The translations under genes and the position numbers were made by a program. From the NCBI GenBank assembly GCA_036346355.1, contig CM070575.1, positions 61,447,915 to 61,511,914 on the forward strand: a stretch of DNA of 64,000 bases, in the 5' to 3' direction. Below are positions 1 to 12,150 of this stretch, in pieces. The notes beneath the pieces were generated by a model that ran no database searches, was not told the origin of the DNA, and saw only the letters and a list, made by a program, of their open reading frames with translations. Each line of letters opens with the position of its first letter. Position 1 is the first letter of the stretch. The DNA is from Rhipidocladum racemiflorum (Eukaryota > Streptophyta > Magnoliopsida > Poales > Poaceae).

Positions 1-3000
1 CGGGCGTGTACCTCTACTTCAACCACGTTTGTTTGCGGGAACGTTATTCTCGCTTTTGGTCTACGAGGGTGAGTCCTTCTGAAACCATTTGCATGCATCT
101 CCTAGATATGATCTTGGTGTTTGGTTGCATTCGTAGGAAAATTTTTTGTTTTCCATGCTTAGAAGCCATCAGGTATCACAGGTTTGAAACACACATAACA
201 TTGACGGTTGCGCTAAATCATATAACTATGATGGCAACACCGTTAACAGCAAAACACCATGACGTATAGGAACCCACGTCAATTGAAAAACTAAACTTGC
301 AAAACCTCGCACTTTAACCACAATCAACATGTGAAAAAAAAGAATATCGGCTCCAAAGTTAAACATCTGCACATGCAACCACCACAAATTTTCTCAAAGA
401 GAAAAGGAAACTCATTTCCAAAAGAGGAACACTTCACTAATAAAATCACTTATGAAACATTCGTAGAATCCACCTTGTGAAACACTTGCAAACACCACAC
501 ACAATTTCAAGAATAACTCCAACTCTAGCCAATTAGAGTTACAAATTAGATCTCAAGAATCTCCATCACAACCCGCTATGTCCATCTGCTTCCTTTAAAA
601 TTTAATTCAAAGACAAATCAGTGCGAACGAGAGGGGCACGATCCACTCAAAAAAAACTTTTGGATGCAAATCCATACTCATGGCACAAATTAAACAAAAT
701 AGCCAAAACCAAAGATTGGCACCAATAGCTACGGGTTTTAGGGAAACTCGGAAACACAACACAAGGGATACCTTGACCGAAGGCATTCAACCAAAATGGC
801 AAACAACCACACCAGTTCAAAAGGTTTTAAACAATAGCTCAGCATGAAACCCACCATAACTTGTATTCCACTACACTTACCTTTTAAGCATTCAATAATC
901 ACTAATTATTCATCAAGAGAGTCCAACCGGATTTTACAAAATTTACATAACAATTTATTTCTCTAGTTACCATTCCCAACATTTTTAATTAAGGTTTAAG
1001 ATGCTTATCACAAAGGCACCCAACCAAGACTACATTGACATGATCCCCACGGATCACCAAATCATATAACAACGTATTCTACATTTCAAACATAGTACTT
1101 TAACAGCTACTTGAGCATGGTCAACCTATCAAGTTTATACTATCCATACGTCAAAATCTTGACAATTGAAACTTGTTCAATCAATAAAATGACTTCAACA
1201 AATAAGTAATATCTCTACAAGATAAAATTCGTAAATAGGATTCTAAGATATGCATTCATTAAAAATTAAAATCTTGTATCATGATTATTATCCATTGTTC
1301 ATCCCATCACAACATGTACTCGACATAATACCACGGTTTTTTTACACTTTTCTTCTATTGGATCAATGGTTTCCAACAATTAACAACACTACCAAGGCAT
1401 CAATATCAATTCTTTGCATAATCATCAATCAACAACATTACTTTTAGCTACCTTACACATAGGTTGCAACAAAATTGTCACTACACAACATACTCCAACT
1501 ATTAAATTAGATTTAATAAGTTAGATCAGCACAATGTTCTTAACAACATCATTAACAAAAAGTCTTATGTCTTCTCAATTGATATCAATACTAGCATTGT
1601 AGACACACAACTGCATACTTCCAAATATACTAGTAGTTTGCAACAACGTAAATAGCAACTCTAATCAACTTCCAAATTAAAGTCACTAGTCAACACGATT
1701 AAATTTCTCTATTAATCCATTAGATTAGAACATCTTTAAACAACCAACAAAGTTTCTTTAACAATAACAGCAGTCTACATCATCTTAATGTTTTAACTAT
1801 GCATCAGGGTTTAAAACTTTAAACATAATCGGGGGTCATAAGCAATTTTAAAGCAAAGCAACCGATTCTAAGCATGTACATTAACACATTTAATCATTCC
1901 CACTATGGGGTACTCTGCATCACTAGAGATTCACCTAATCTTAAGCTAAAGGTAACAATTACATTTAATTGATTCAACTCGCAAATTAACTTAACAATAC
2001 GTCATTCCATAAACCACATTGGTACATACTACATAACATGCTAAACAACAATTCTCACTATTGACAAACGATTTCAGTCAAAAGACTACTTACTTTGTTT
2101 GCAGCATTTTTTTAAAAAAAAAAAAAACTCAACCCAAATTCACACGGAAACTTGACTCTCAAATTTGCAATGAGACAAACCCAAACTTGGTCATGCAAAA
2201 GGAATTCTCCAAAACACTTTTCAATCTCAAGGACTCCCATAGAGGAAAATGGTTGAAAGACAATTTTGTCGAAAGGGATCCAAGCGATCAAGTAATCCTT
2301 TTCAAATAAAACCTTAACACCAAACCCCAACCTTTCACGAAACAAGAAGGGTTTTCAAAGATGATTTCTTAAACCAGTAAAAATGATGAAATCAAACACC
2401 ACCTACTCCTACAAAGCCACAGGACTTCAGCCCTGACAACCAGGTCTGGCATAATGCCGCAATAACTCTTTTCACCTCGGAGAAAGACAAACAAAAGAAT
2501 AGATTGAAAGCTTCTCCCCTATAAAGCAATCAACAAACTAAGCATCAAAGTTGGAAAAGTGCCCAAAAGAAGCGCAACACTAGACTCTTCTTCTTCGCCT
2601 TCAACCAAGGAAGACAAAACCACACACCGCACACGGAACAATCCGCGAAAAAGTCCAATGCCAAACACTTTTCTTTTGGTTTCAGTCAACTAAAACCAAG
2701 AAAACCAACCAAGATCGACCACAGAACGATAAAAAAGATCCGAAGGAATCCACCACCAAACTCTTCTATTTGCCTCCAGTCAACTACCCGATCTACGATA
2801 GAAAAGGTAAGCACTCTTTCCCCACAAGGGGTTAATAGTTCTTCGGTGATGGCTTTAACCGGCCATACCGTCAAACCACACCCTTACTATGAACAAAAGT
2901 GGTGACCGAAACCCTTCGGCACCACAACCCCACTTTATCACCACAACAAGCACAATTCAATCTTTTATCTCATAAACATAGCAACATGCATTATCAAATG

Positions 3001-3262
3001 AAGCATTCAACATCGAAGCTTAAATACAACATTTTAAGCGTAAACAACGATACCCATACCCTTCCTACCGTGCATCCATGTGTGTCAAATTTTAGATTAA
3101 TTATACCACTTTTGCAAGTTTTAATGTTGCTATCCTATGACAAAATTTTAGTTGAAACCTAAGCCATGTTTCTAAGTTATTCCACATCACATTTTAGTTG
3201 TACCTATAGCATGACACTAAAAATACACATTCCAAGGACCTACAGCCCGCTCTGATACCAAC
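1..3262 (-). mobile_element. LARD-1 internal domain, noncoding (left end outside window)
   Basis: This AT-rich stretch lies directly downstream, on the minus strand, of a tRNA-Met primer-binding site and an LTR, so it is the internal domain of a minus-strand LTR element. I find no gag or pol motif on either strand; the open frames are short and unrelated to retroelement proteins. Long parts, for example 700-1800 and 2640-3180, resemble the internal domain of LARD-2 (44900-46216 and 58696-60090) and, inverted, the remnant at 7807-8703. This fits a LARD-like non-autonomous element. A homopolymer block of T then A lies near 2107-2127. The first 190 bases could not be matched to anything else in the window. 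Confidence 0.7.
3249..3260 (-). other. LARD-1 primer-binding site
   Basis: The plus strand reads GCTCTGATACCA, the complement of TGGTATCAGAGC, which matches the 3' end of plant initiator tRNA-Met. It lies 2 bases inside the LTR end at 3263. This fixes the element's minus orientation and makes the adjoining LTR its 5' LTR. Confidence 0.9.
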
Positions 3263-3790
3263 TGTAACACCCCGGCATCTAGTATGCCCGAATGCTACCA
3301 AATATAGACTAAATAATATCTAAATACCATAAATAAAGATAAATTACAGCAAAGGAGTAAATGCTAAAAAAACTAAAATTTCGGCAGCATCTCCTTTGTT
3401 TTAACATGAATTGAAGGAACACAATAGCATAGCAATATAAGGCAATATGAGAGACATCTAAAATAGCAATAATTAAAGGTATGACGACTTTAAAAGTCTA
3501 ATTGTCAACATTTAATGTCTCCATGAGCCAAACGAACAATAAGACTCTCATATCGCAAAGCTAAACAAAAAACAATAGACATCACACTTAATTTATTATC
3601 AAGACCCAATTGAGTGATTGTGGGAACAATTGAGTGACGCTACGTGTAGAAGTGTGACTAATTCCCTTCCCCGCATGCCGATCTCATGGTACCTAAAACA
3701 ACAAGAAAGCACAAGCGTGAGTTCAACACTCAGCAAGCATATTGCAATGGTTCACAAAAACAATTACATGGCTACAACAACTCATATCAT
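3263..3790 (-). repeat. LARD-1 5' LTR, PBS-side segment
   Basis: The LTR begins at TGTAACACCCC next to the PBS and runs rightward. It stops at 3790, where a plus-strand LTR is inserted after ATCAT (3786-3790). The remainder resumes at 6150. Read on the minus strand, the two parts align end to end with the intact solo LTR at 3791-6144. Both contain the segment with GAGATCGGCATGCGG and CTTCTACACGTAG. Confidence 0.85.
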
Positions 3791-4328
3791 TGTGACACTA
3801 CGTTTTGGTGTGACATTACAAATTGCGAAATTAGAGAAGAAAATCTTACGGCTTGAGGTTTACTCGCGTTTTTGGGCCTTTTGAAGCGTTGTGACACCAC
3901 GGAGTGTCGTAACCTTATTTAACGTGCATGATAAGGTTAATAACATTATGAGATGTGGAATTAAGGTTAAAACTATAGGTTATGGAGGTTAATAGCTTTT
4001 CCGGGCTGTTTTCGGGGTTTTGGGCCTTCCCGGGGGAGTTTTGGGCCTTGGTGGGCTTTGGTGGGATGGATTAGGTCTCTGTAACGGACTAGGATTGTGT
4101 TGAGGGCTGGTAAAAGGGGCTTCCCCCAGCCCCCTTGCGCCCCATGCAGCATTGGTGCGCCCCTCTCCCTCCCCCTCCTAAGCCCTAGCCGCCACCCCCT
4201 CTCCCTCTCCCTCTTGTGCGCCTCCACCTCTCCCTTGCCCCATTGCTCCCCACCTCTCCACCACCTCTCCTCCACCCCTTGCTGCCCTAGGGTGGCCTCC
4301 CCACCCCTGCATCCTCATGGATCCATCT

Positions 4329-4383
4329 GAGGAGCGAGGTGCGAGGAGCGAGGTGCGAGGAGCGAGGAGCGAAGAGCGAGGAG
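4329..4383 (+). repeat. GAGGAGC/GAGGTGC short tandem repeat
   Basis: About eight 7-bp units of GAGGAGC or GAGGTGC lie inside the solo LTR. The corresponding parts of the other LTR copies (near 7390 and 9170) lack the array, so the expansion is private to this copy. Confidence 0.8.
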
Positions 4384-5534
4384 ATCTATTGGAGTTTTCG
4401 TGCGTCGGGCAAAGGTATGACCATGGGAACCATGGGGATTGATCTAGGTACTGTTATTAAGGTGTTTATCAAGTTTTTAGATCAATTGGAGGTGCTGGAT
4501 TGGAGTTCTTTGGGTTAGATCTAGACGTTGCCACGTTTCTGTTTTCGGGCAGATTGAGCAGTCGGGCTAGGGCTCGAGTTTTTGTCGATTTAGAATCCGA
4601 ATCTCTCCGTACGGACTTAAAAGAAGTTGTAGATAATTTAATTATATTTCCGTGGACATAAAGCACGTTAAAATCCGATCATCTGTTTGAAAGTTATGGC
4701 CGTTTTACCGAGCGTGTTAAGATCTGTGACGCGATTGGAACAGATCGTAGTAATCTGTAGATTAAACAATTTTAGAGTCCGAATCAGTTTTTCCATATAA
4801 CTAGAAAAAGGTAGGAAATTTCCTAAGCTTCGCGATGGTGTACTCGTTTAATCGATTTGGAGTCCCAGAACTCAAGTTATGGCCTTTGCAAGGCTGCTGT
4901 CCCGCCGGGACAGAACCTCTGTTTTTAGGTTTGCAAGTAGTGGGCAATGTCGGGTTAGATGGGGATTTGTGTACTGTTTTGCGGGCATTATTGTGAGTGT
5001 GTGATGCCTATGTGCGAGTGGTGTGACACCGGGAGTGCCCTCTACGTCCCACAAATCCGTCGCCCGCGGTTGAGGCAAGTGTGTTGTAATGTATAGCGGA
5101 TTGTAGGTTGTTTGTTGATATTGGGTGAAAGATTGAACACTTGCTATGCTCACTTGCCATGCTTGCTGTTTTCCAATGAAATATTTAGTATGATTATCAT
5201 GGTTCGATGCCATGTGTTTATATTTGTCATGATGATTTGCCATATGTTTATGTACATGTGAAATATGATAATTGGCATAGTTGCATGCATGACATGTTAC
5301 ATGGCCCGGGCGGTGAGAAAGTCATTAACTAATCCGGGAAGGTCGGTGAGAAAGTTATGACTAATCCGGAGAGCCATTAGAGTAAGTCCTACATCGTGAT
5401 TCCATCTACCGTGGGTTGTGGAAGAGAGGAGTAGGCACCCTCCATCTTCGGGATGGAAGGGGGGAGAGGGTGCACACCGATGGGTGTGTACTCAACCATA
5501 CCGGTATGAGTTTCCAAGGAGATATGAGCATAAC

Positions 5535-5555
5535 ATTGCATTGCATTGCATTGCA
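5535..5555 (+). repeat. ATTGC microsatellite
   Basis: Four ATTGC units lie within the solo LTR. The inverted copy near 6195-6215 has a degenerate version, which suggests a small slippage expansion. Confidence 0.75.
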
Positions 5556-6149
5556 ATACATATTTAATGATGATGATGTTGTTATGTGCTCAAGTATGAG
5601 ATGTTATATGTGATGTAAGGTATTATTGTCTTGTAAATGATCTTGTTGTCCATTACAATATGCTTGCTGAGTTTTCGAACTCACGCTTGTGTTTTATGTT
5701 GTTTTTAGGTACTTTGAGATCGGCATGCGGGAAAAAGGGGTCTAGCTACACTTCTACACGTAGCTCCACCATCATAGTCCATAATTAATCACTTGGAGAC
5801 ATGATATTAAGAGTTGTGCCATAAACTTAATGTAGGGTTTAATTTAGCATGCTTGTGATTCCTTATTTGCTTGGTTATAGCTTATGAAGTGGTTGAGCAT
5901 GCTTTTATTGGCGTAATTTGATGATATATCCATTTATGTTGATGTTTTATTTGTCGTGTGCTATGACATATCTTGCCATGATATTGATATTGTGTTAATT
6001 CATGTTAAAACAAAGGAGATGCTGCCGAAATCTCGGTTTTTAGCATGTGCGCCTTTGCTGGAATTTATGTTTAATTATGGTATTTAGATGTTGTTTAGTT
6101 TATGTTTGGTAGCATTCAGGCATATTAAATGCCGGGGTGTTACAATCAT

Positions 6150-7806
6150 GTCTTTCATCTCATTCATGATCACATATCAATATCATCACCATTATGTATG
6201 CAATGCGATGCGATGCTCATGTCTCCTTGGAAACTCACCCCGGTATGGTTGAGTACACACCCGTCGGTGTGCACCCTCTCCCCCCTTCCATCCCGAAGAT
6301 GGAGGGTGCCTACTCCTCGCTTCCGTTCACCGTGGTGAATGGAATCACGATGTAGGACTTACTCATTGGCTCTCGGGAATAGTCATAACTTTCTGACCGA
6401 CCTTCCCCGGACTAGTTATGACTTTCTCACCGCCCGGGCCATGTAACATGCCATGTATGAAAATATGCCAACATCATAAATAACTTGTACACTATCCCAT
6501 GGCATCATAACATAATAAACATATTCATTATATCATTGGCAATCATTAAGGCATGGCATGTGAACATATCATGTATTAAATTTCAAGCACAACCGATCAA
6601 GCAAACTATAACCCGCTACCCATTCCAATACACTTGCCTGAACCACGCGCGACGGATTGGCGAGAAGTAGAAGGCACTCCCTGGGGTCACACCACCTGCA
6701 CATAGGTACCACACACTCACAATCATGTCCACAAAACAGTAAGCAATCCCTCTTCTACCCCGACATCGCAAACTACTCACTAAACCCAAAAACAGAGGTT
6801 CTGTCCCGCCGGGACAACAGCCTTCCAAAAGGCATAACTCGGGTTCTAAGACTCCGAATCAATTAAACGAGTACATCCTCGCATAGCTTAGGAAATTTCC
6901 CAACTTTTTCTAAGTATATGAAAAGACTGATTCGGACTCTAAAGTTGTTTAATCTACAAAATATCGTGATCTCTTCCAATCACGTCACAGATTTTAACAC
7001 GCTCGGTAAAACAGCCATAACTTTCAAATGGCTAGGCGGAATTGGACGTTCTTTATACCCACGGAAAGATATTGAAATTACCTACAACTTCTTCAACAGC
7101 CGTACGACCAAATTCCGAATCTAAATTGACGAAAACCCAAACCCTATGTCGACTGCTTATGCTGCCCGAAACAGAGAATGTGGCAACTTCTAGATTTCAT
7201 CTAATCTACTCAATTCCAGCACCACCAATTGATCTAAAAACTTTATAATCACCCTTAGAACAGTACCTAGACCAACCCCAAGGATTCCCATGGCCATACC
7301 TTCGCCCGACGCATGAAAACCCAATAGATCTCCTCCCGGTTCGCGCGATCTCCTTCCTCGCTCCAATCCCACCGGATCTCCTCTTCGCGGAGCGCTCCAA
7401 TGGATTGATCTTCGAGGTGTTGAGGTGGGGATCTCCCCTAGGGGCATCAAGGGAGGTGGAGAGGTGGTGGAGGAGGTGGTGGCGCAAGGGGAGAGGTGGT
7501 GGAGGGGTGGTGCAGCTAGGATGAGTTGGGGGTGGCAGCTAGGGCTTCCAATGGGGGGTGGGGGCGCACAAGGCTGAGTTGGGGCGCCCAAAAGGGTAGG
7601 GAGAAGGCCCCCAACCAGGATTACCACTCCTAATTGGACTCAAACTCTTTCCCACCAAAGCCCATGACCCTTCCCTTTAGGCCCAAACTCCCCCGGAAAG
7701 GCCCAAACTCCCGGAAACGGCCCGAAAACGCGAATAAACCTCAAGCCGTAAGGTTTTATTCTCTAATTTCACATTTTATAATGTCACACCATACCGTAGT
7801 GTCACA
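6150..7806 (-). repeat. LARD-1 5' LTR, distal segment
   Basis: This is the continuation of the minus-strand LTR interrupted at 3790. It ends at 7806 with GTGTCACA, the complement of the TGTGACAC start of the family. With 3263-3790 it makes an LTR of about 2.2 kb. It is the inverted counterpart of roughly 3791-5560 in the solo LTR. The many proline- or glycine-rich frames here are compositional and non-coding. Confidence 0.85.
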
Positions 7807-8703
7807 TTAGCATTTTTTTAATTTATAATATTGGAACTTATAACATACTTATGTTGATTTAATTATTCTCCTAAATTATTCATTGCACAAAAACATAGAA
7901 ATAGATCATGTTTTATTTATTTGGCATTTGAAAATAATGATAGAAGTAAATATGACAATATGCACCTCTAATAAAATTTATTGATTCGCGATTATCTAAA
8001 TATCCATGAAATTTATTGCTATGTCTGTGCACCATTGGTGTTATCATCGTGGTTTATTGTGTTTTACTTAAGTTAGGGTGATGAGTTGAGTAGAGATTGA
8101 TACTACAGTTAGATCTTTGGGACTCATGGGGTCGAGAATATTTATTTGTTGAAGACATTGATTAATTGAATCAGTTTCGATTGTCGAAAAGTTGATGTAT
8201 GGATGGTATAAAATTTGATAGGTTGATCATGCTAAAGTATTTGTTGAAGTATAATGTTTTAAGTTGAGAATATGATGTTATATGATGTGTTTGTCCGTGG
8301 GGATCAGGGTAAGGTAGTATTGGTTGGATGTCTTGTTTTGATAAGCATCATAAACTTTATTTATAAGTGCTAGGAAAGGTAATAAGAGAAAGAGTTTGTG
8401 ATGTAGTTTTGGTTGAACTATGACGGGGCTTCTCAAGGAGTAAATAGTAAAAATTGAAATCTTTAATGAAAAGCGTAATGGAACACTAGAGATGGTTGTA
8501 TCCATGCTGAGTTGGTGTTTAAAACCTTTATGGTCTGGTTGGGTTGTTTGCTATTTTGGTTGAAGGCGTTTGGTCAAGGTGTTCCTTATGTTTCGTTTCA
8601 GAGTTTCCCTAACCTTGTAGTGATTGGTGCGAACCTTTGGTTTTGGCTAAATTGTTTAGTTTATGCTATGAGTATGGATTTGCACCTAAAAGTTTTTGAA
8701 TGG
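7807..8703 (+). mobile_element. LARD internal-domain remnant, oldest layer in the window
   Basis: This segment is the reverse complement of the LARD-1 internal domain (roughly 1750 down to 650), so it comes from a plus-strand relative. Matches include the block around TCCGTGGGGATCA and the block around GAGTATGGATTTGCA. LARD-1 abuts it at 7806/7807 and another LTR interrupts it at 8704, so it is the host into which both were inserted. No coding potential was seen. Confidence 0.7.
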
Positions 8704-10194
8704 TGTGACACTACGGAATGATGGTATGAGTCATTTTCGATATCGGTGTGACACTACAGAAGGTTGAAACATTATAAAATATGAAATTGGAGGTTAAAAA
8801 CTTTACGTCATGAGGTTTAGTCGCGTTTCTGGGCCGATTTCGGGAGTTTGGGTCTTTTCGGGGCAAGTTGGGCCTTAGGGGGGACCCCTCGTGGGCCAAA
8901 AGTGGGGTTTTCTGGCCCATGAGGGGGAGGAGGGCAGCACAAACCCCCTTGGTGCGCCCCCCTTACTGCCCTAGCCGCCTACCCCCCCCCCCCAATTCCC
9001 CACCTTGGTGTACCCCCTCCCCTCTCCCACCTTGTGCGCCACCCCCTCCCCTCCCTCCTTCCCCATTGCGCCACCACCTCACCCCTCCCCTCTCCACCCT
9101 CCTTGCTGCCCTAGGGGAGCTCCCCACCTCACCACCCCGCTATTCCCTCCATCGGGAAGCCCCGCGACGAGGAGATCTGGCGATTCCGGCGCGAGGAAGT
9201 CGATCGGGGAAACCGGGAGGAGAGGAGATTCAACGTTCGTTGTTCGTCGGTGAATGTATGGTTTTGGGCAATCCCTGGGGTTGGTCTAGGTGCTATGGTA
9301 GAGGGTGTTTTGATGCTTTTAGATCGAGTGGTGGTGCTATGATTGGGTAGGTTGGATGAAATCTAGAGATTGCTTATTGCTCTGCTTCGGGCAGATTGGG
9401 CACACGACCTAGGGTTTGAGTTTTCGCAATTTTAGATTCGGAATTTGGTCATCCGCCTGTTGAAGAAGTTGTAGGTAATTGACATACCTTTAATTGGACA
9501 TAAAGAATTATTAATTACATTCACCCGTTTGAAAGTTATGGCTGTTTTACCAAACATGTTCAAAACTGTGATGTGATTGGGACAGATTACGTTGTTCTAT
9601 AGATTAAACAATTTTATAGGCCGAATAAGCTTTTTCAAATAATTAGAAAAATCTAGGAAATTTCCTAAGCTTCATGATGATGTACTCGTTTACTTGATTT
9701 GGAGTTGTTAAGCGCAAGTTATGGCCTTCCGAAGGCTGCTATCCCGTCGGGACAGATTCTCTGTTTTTCAATTTTGGGAGTAGTTTGCGAAGTCGGGGTA
9801 GATGAGCGTTTGCGTACTATTTTGTGGGCACGTTTTGAGTATGTGTTACCAATTTGCAGGTGGTGTGACCCCAGGAGTGCTTTCATCATCTCGCCATTCC
9901 GCTGCCCGCGGTTAAGGCAAGTGTATTGAAATGGGTATCGGGTTGTTTGTTGCTAGTCTTGACTAGATGCAAATGGATTACATGATATGATATTTTGCCA
10001 TGTTGAGTGATTTCCCATGACATGATGAAAATGGTTATTACGATGCTATTTAATGCTCATTTCAGTTATATGCAAGTTGATTATGTTTATGGCATAATTG
10101 CATTCATGGCATGAAATCTGGCCCGGTCGGTGAGAACGTCATAACTAGTCCGGTATGGTCGGTGAGAAAGTTATGACTAATCCGGAGTGCTATT
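8704..10194 (+). repeat. LARD-family LTR, truncated by Gyp-0
   Basis: It begins TGTGACACTACGG and follows the 3791-6144 LTR for about 1.5 kb, including the C-rich tract and the TCGGTGAGAAAGTTATGAC segment. It stops at 10194, where Gyp-0 begins. The rest should lie beyond the window. Whether it is a solo LTR or belongs to a full element cannot be decided here. The family's start motif is repeated at 8747. Confidence 0.8.
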
Positions 10195-11205
10195 TGTGGG
10201 CCCCCGGATCGACTATCCGGAGTCCTCTGTGTATTTCTGTACTAGTCCCAGATCAGTAGCTAGTACACACAGTCAAAAGTGATGAATCAACAACCATATC
10301 ACGAATACATATAACTAAATAAGAATAATACCAAATAAAAACAAAAACCTTATGGTCAAGGTTTACCATTACGGCCTGAACAGGCTGAACAACTTGAACA
10401 CTGCAGCGGAAGACGAAAACGCCAATGCGACCCATCCAAATGCCCACAGGCAATCGAGTGGAGAACGCACCCTAGTCGATGGAAATCTTGAACAGCTTCT
10501 TTCACTTCTGAGAGATGATTAGAATGTAGCACGTGAGTACATAAAGTACTCAGCAAGTCTGGGAGATTATGCACAATGTAGGCTATCCAAAGATGGCTTA
10601 ATATGGTTCTTTTGCATAAAGCCAAGTTTCATCAAATCATACTTGTTAATAAATTTCACAAAGCATATTTGAGCAATTCTTTTTAATAATTGAATTACGT
10701 AATATTGTAGTGAAGGTTCTAACCACCACTCACTAATATACAGGCTCTATCCGCCACATCTCAACAAAATCAGGGTTCAATCCAATCACATGGCTATGTC
10801 CGCCATGGTTCACAAAATCAGGTTCTTTCCACCTACCTGGCTTTGACCGCCAGAAGCACACCCGAGAGTTCTAACCGCTCCCGGATCCCAAAACAAAACA
10901 TTGTTTAGTTTGAAATCAAAACCCAAAGTCTACCAGTATGAAAGCATTCAGCAAGCTTCGCCTTTGACCGTAGGCACGGCTATTCGAATAGTTTTAACTC
11001 TGCAGAGGTTGTACAGCTTTACCCACAAGACATGATATTCCCTTGATGCCAAGCTATTAGCACACTTCCTTGGGTGTGCCGGCAGGGATATCATGACAAG
11101 GCCTTTACAATGTATACGCCTAACCTGACTCACCCGCTGAGGTTTCACCGCTGTTAGGGTTATTTCCACCCAGTACAGAAGCCCCCTCTTGCGCCGTGTG
11201 AGAAA

Positions 11206-11228
11206 AACAACAACAACAACAACAACAA
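11206..11228 (+). repeat. AAC trinucleotide microsatellite
   Basis: An uninterrupted run of AAC units lies inside the Gyp-0 LTR. Confidence 0.9.
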
Positions 11229-11883
11229 TGCCTCTTTCCGGCTCTCACACAACAACCGAGTGGTGAGTCTAAGTTAGGTTTCTACAAATTATTCAGCCAG
11301 GTCGTACCATTATAGACATGTGGTTGTACGGTAATGCTTAGAATGGAGACATTCATAAGCGTCGGTCCTTAATTGACTTGGGGCGGTACTTGCACAAAAG
11401 AACCAAGGCTTGGTCCGCTTCCATCCGACATTCCATGCCGCCCAAGTCGAAATCATTTTTCATTTTATTTTTATTTAGTAAACCATTGGCAATACTCCTT
11501 GCCTATAACTTCCAATACAAATTTTCAAGAGATAATTGAAAGTCCCACCCATAGGTGAATATTGACCGACAGCGAGACTAAGCATTTCTACCGTACTATT
11601 CTATTCCACCAATAGTCTATTTTTATAAAATACAAAGGTCAGGGTTTGATCACAATCCCCATAATCAATTTTGTAATCTCTCAATAATCATTAAATTGCC
11701 CCAATGTGACAATCATATGAATAATCCAATTCAATATATATTATCCACCAAGTAATAAGTATATCATGGTACTATTTTTACTCCAAAGTCATATTAAACC
11801 ACAATCAGGTTTGTATCTTTCCCTTGAACTATAACTTGTATTAATGATTTATCCATCATTCTTACGGCGATCAGCCTTATCAT

Positions 11884-12150
11884 CCACTAAGAATATTTCA
11901 CAAAATCATCTATTAACCCACCAGGAATACTTCACAAAATCATTTACTAAACCACCGAGAATATTTCACAACATTATCTTAAATCATCTTGCATCCAATC
12001 CACCGATAATACTGCATAATATTCTATATTTAATCATTCACATTATCACCTCTAACTCATCTACTTAATCCGCCAAGAATATGTAATACTACCATTTATT
12101 AAACCACCGAGGATGATTCGCAATATTATCCATTTAATCCACCGAGTAGG
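11884..12150 (+). repeat. Degenerate tandem repeats ending in CCACC
   Basis: Six or seven diverged units, each ending in CCACC or CCGCC and followed by (G)AGAATATTTCACAA-like sequence, repeat with lengths of about 34, 34, 48, 70, 34 and 35 bases. They lie within the AT-rich centre of the Gyp-0 LTR. Function is unknown; slippage or unequal exchange would explain them. Confidence 0.65.

Larger units (their letters stand above)
3791..6144 (+). repeat. Solo LTR of the LARD-1 family inserted in the LARD-1 LTR
   Basis: A complete plus-strand LTR of 2354 bp starts TGTGACACTACG and ends GGGGTGTTACA. It is flanked by ATCAT at 3786-3790 and 6145-6149, a clean 5-bp target-site duplication. No internal domain is attached, so it is a solo LTR, normally produced by recombination between the two LTRs of one element. 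Its first 95 bases (3791-3885) look partly duplicated, because a second LTR-like start, TGTGACACCACGG, occurs at 3890. A C-rich tract lies at 4120-4300. Confidence 0.88.

Noticed and set aside
2686..2874. Short minus-strand frame similar to one at 59452-59721 (TVWP, TEELL, PC, ERVL)
   Set aside because: The start is TTG rather than ATG, the products diverge in length, and the similarity follows from the shared noncoding internal domain. No sign of coding constraint beyond nucleotide identity.
6129..6338. Possible gene start at the junction of two LTRs
   Set aside because: The junction is a solo-LTR end plus TSD at 6144/6145; the frame crosses it by chance.
7190..9350. Proline-rich frames on both strands in the C-rich tracts
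   Set aside because: They are LTR sequence of the LARD family, not conserved in frame between copies, and have no domain.
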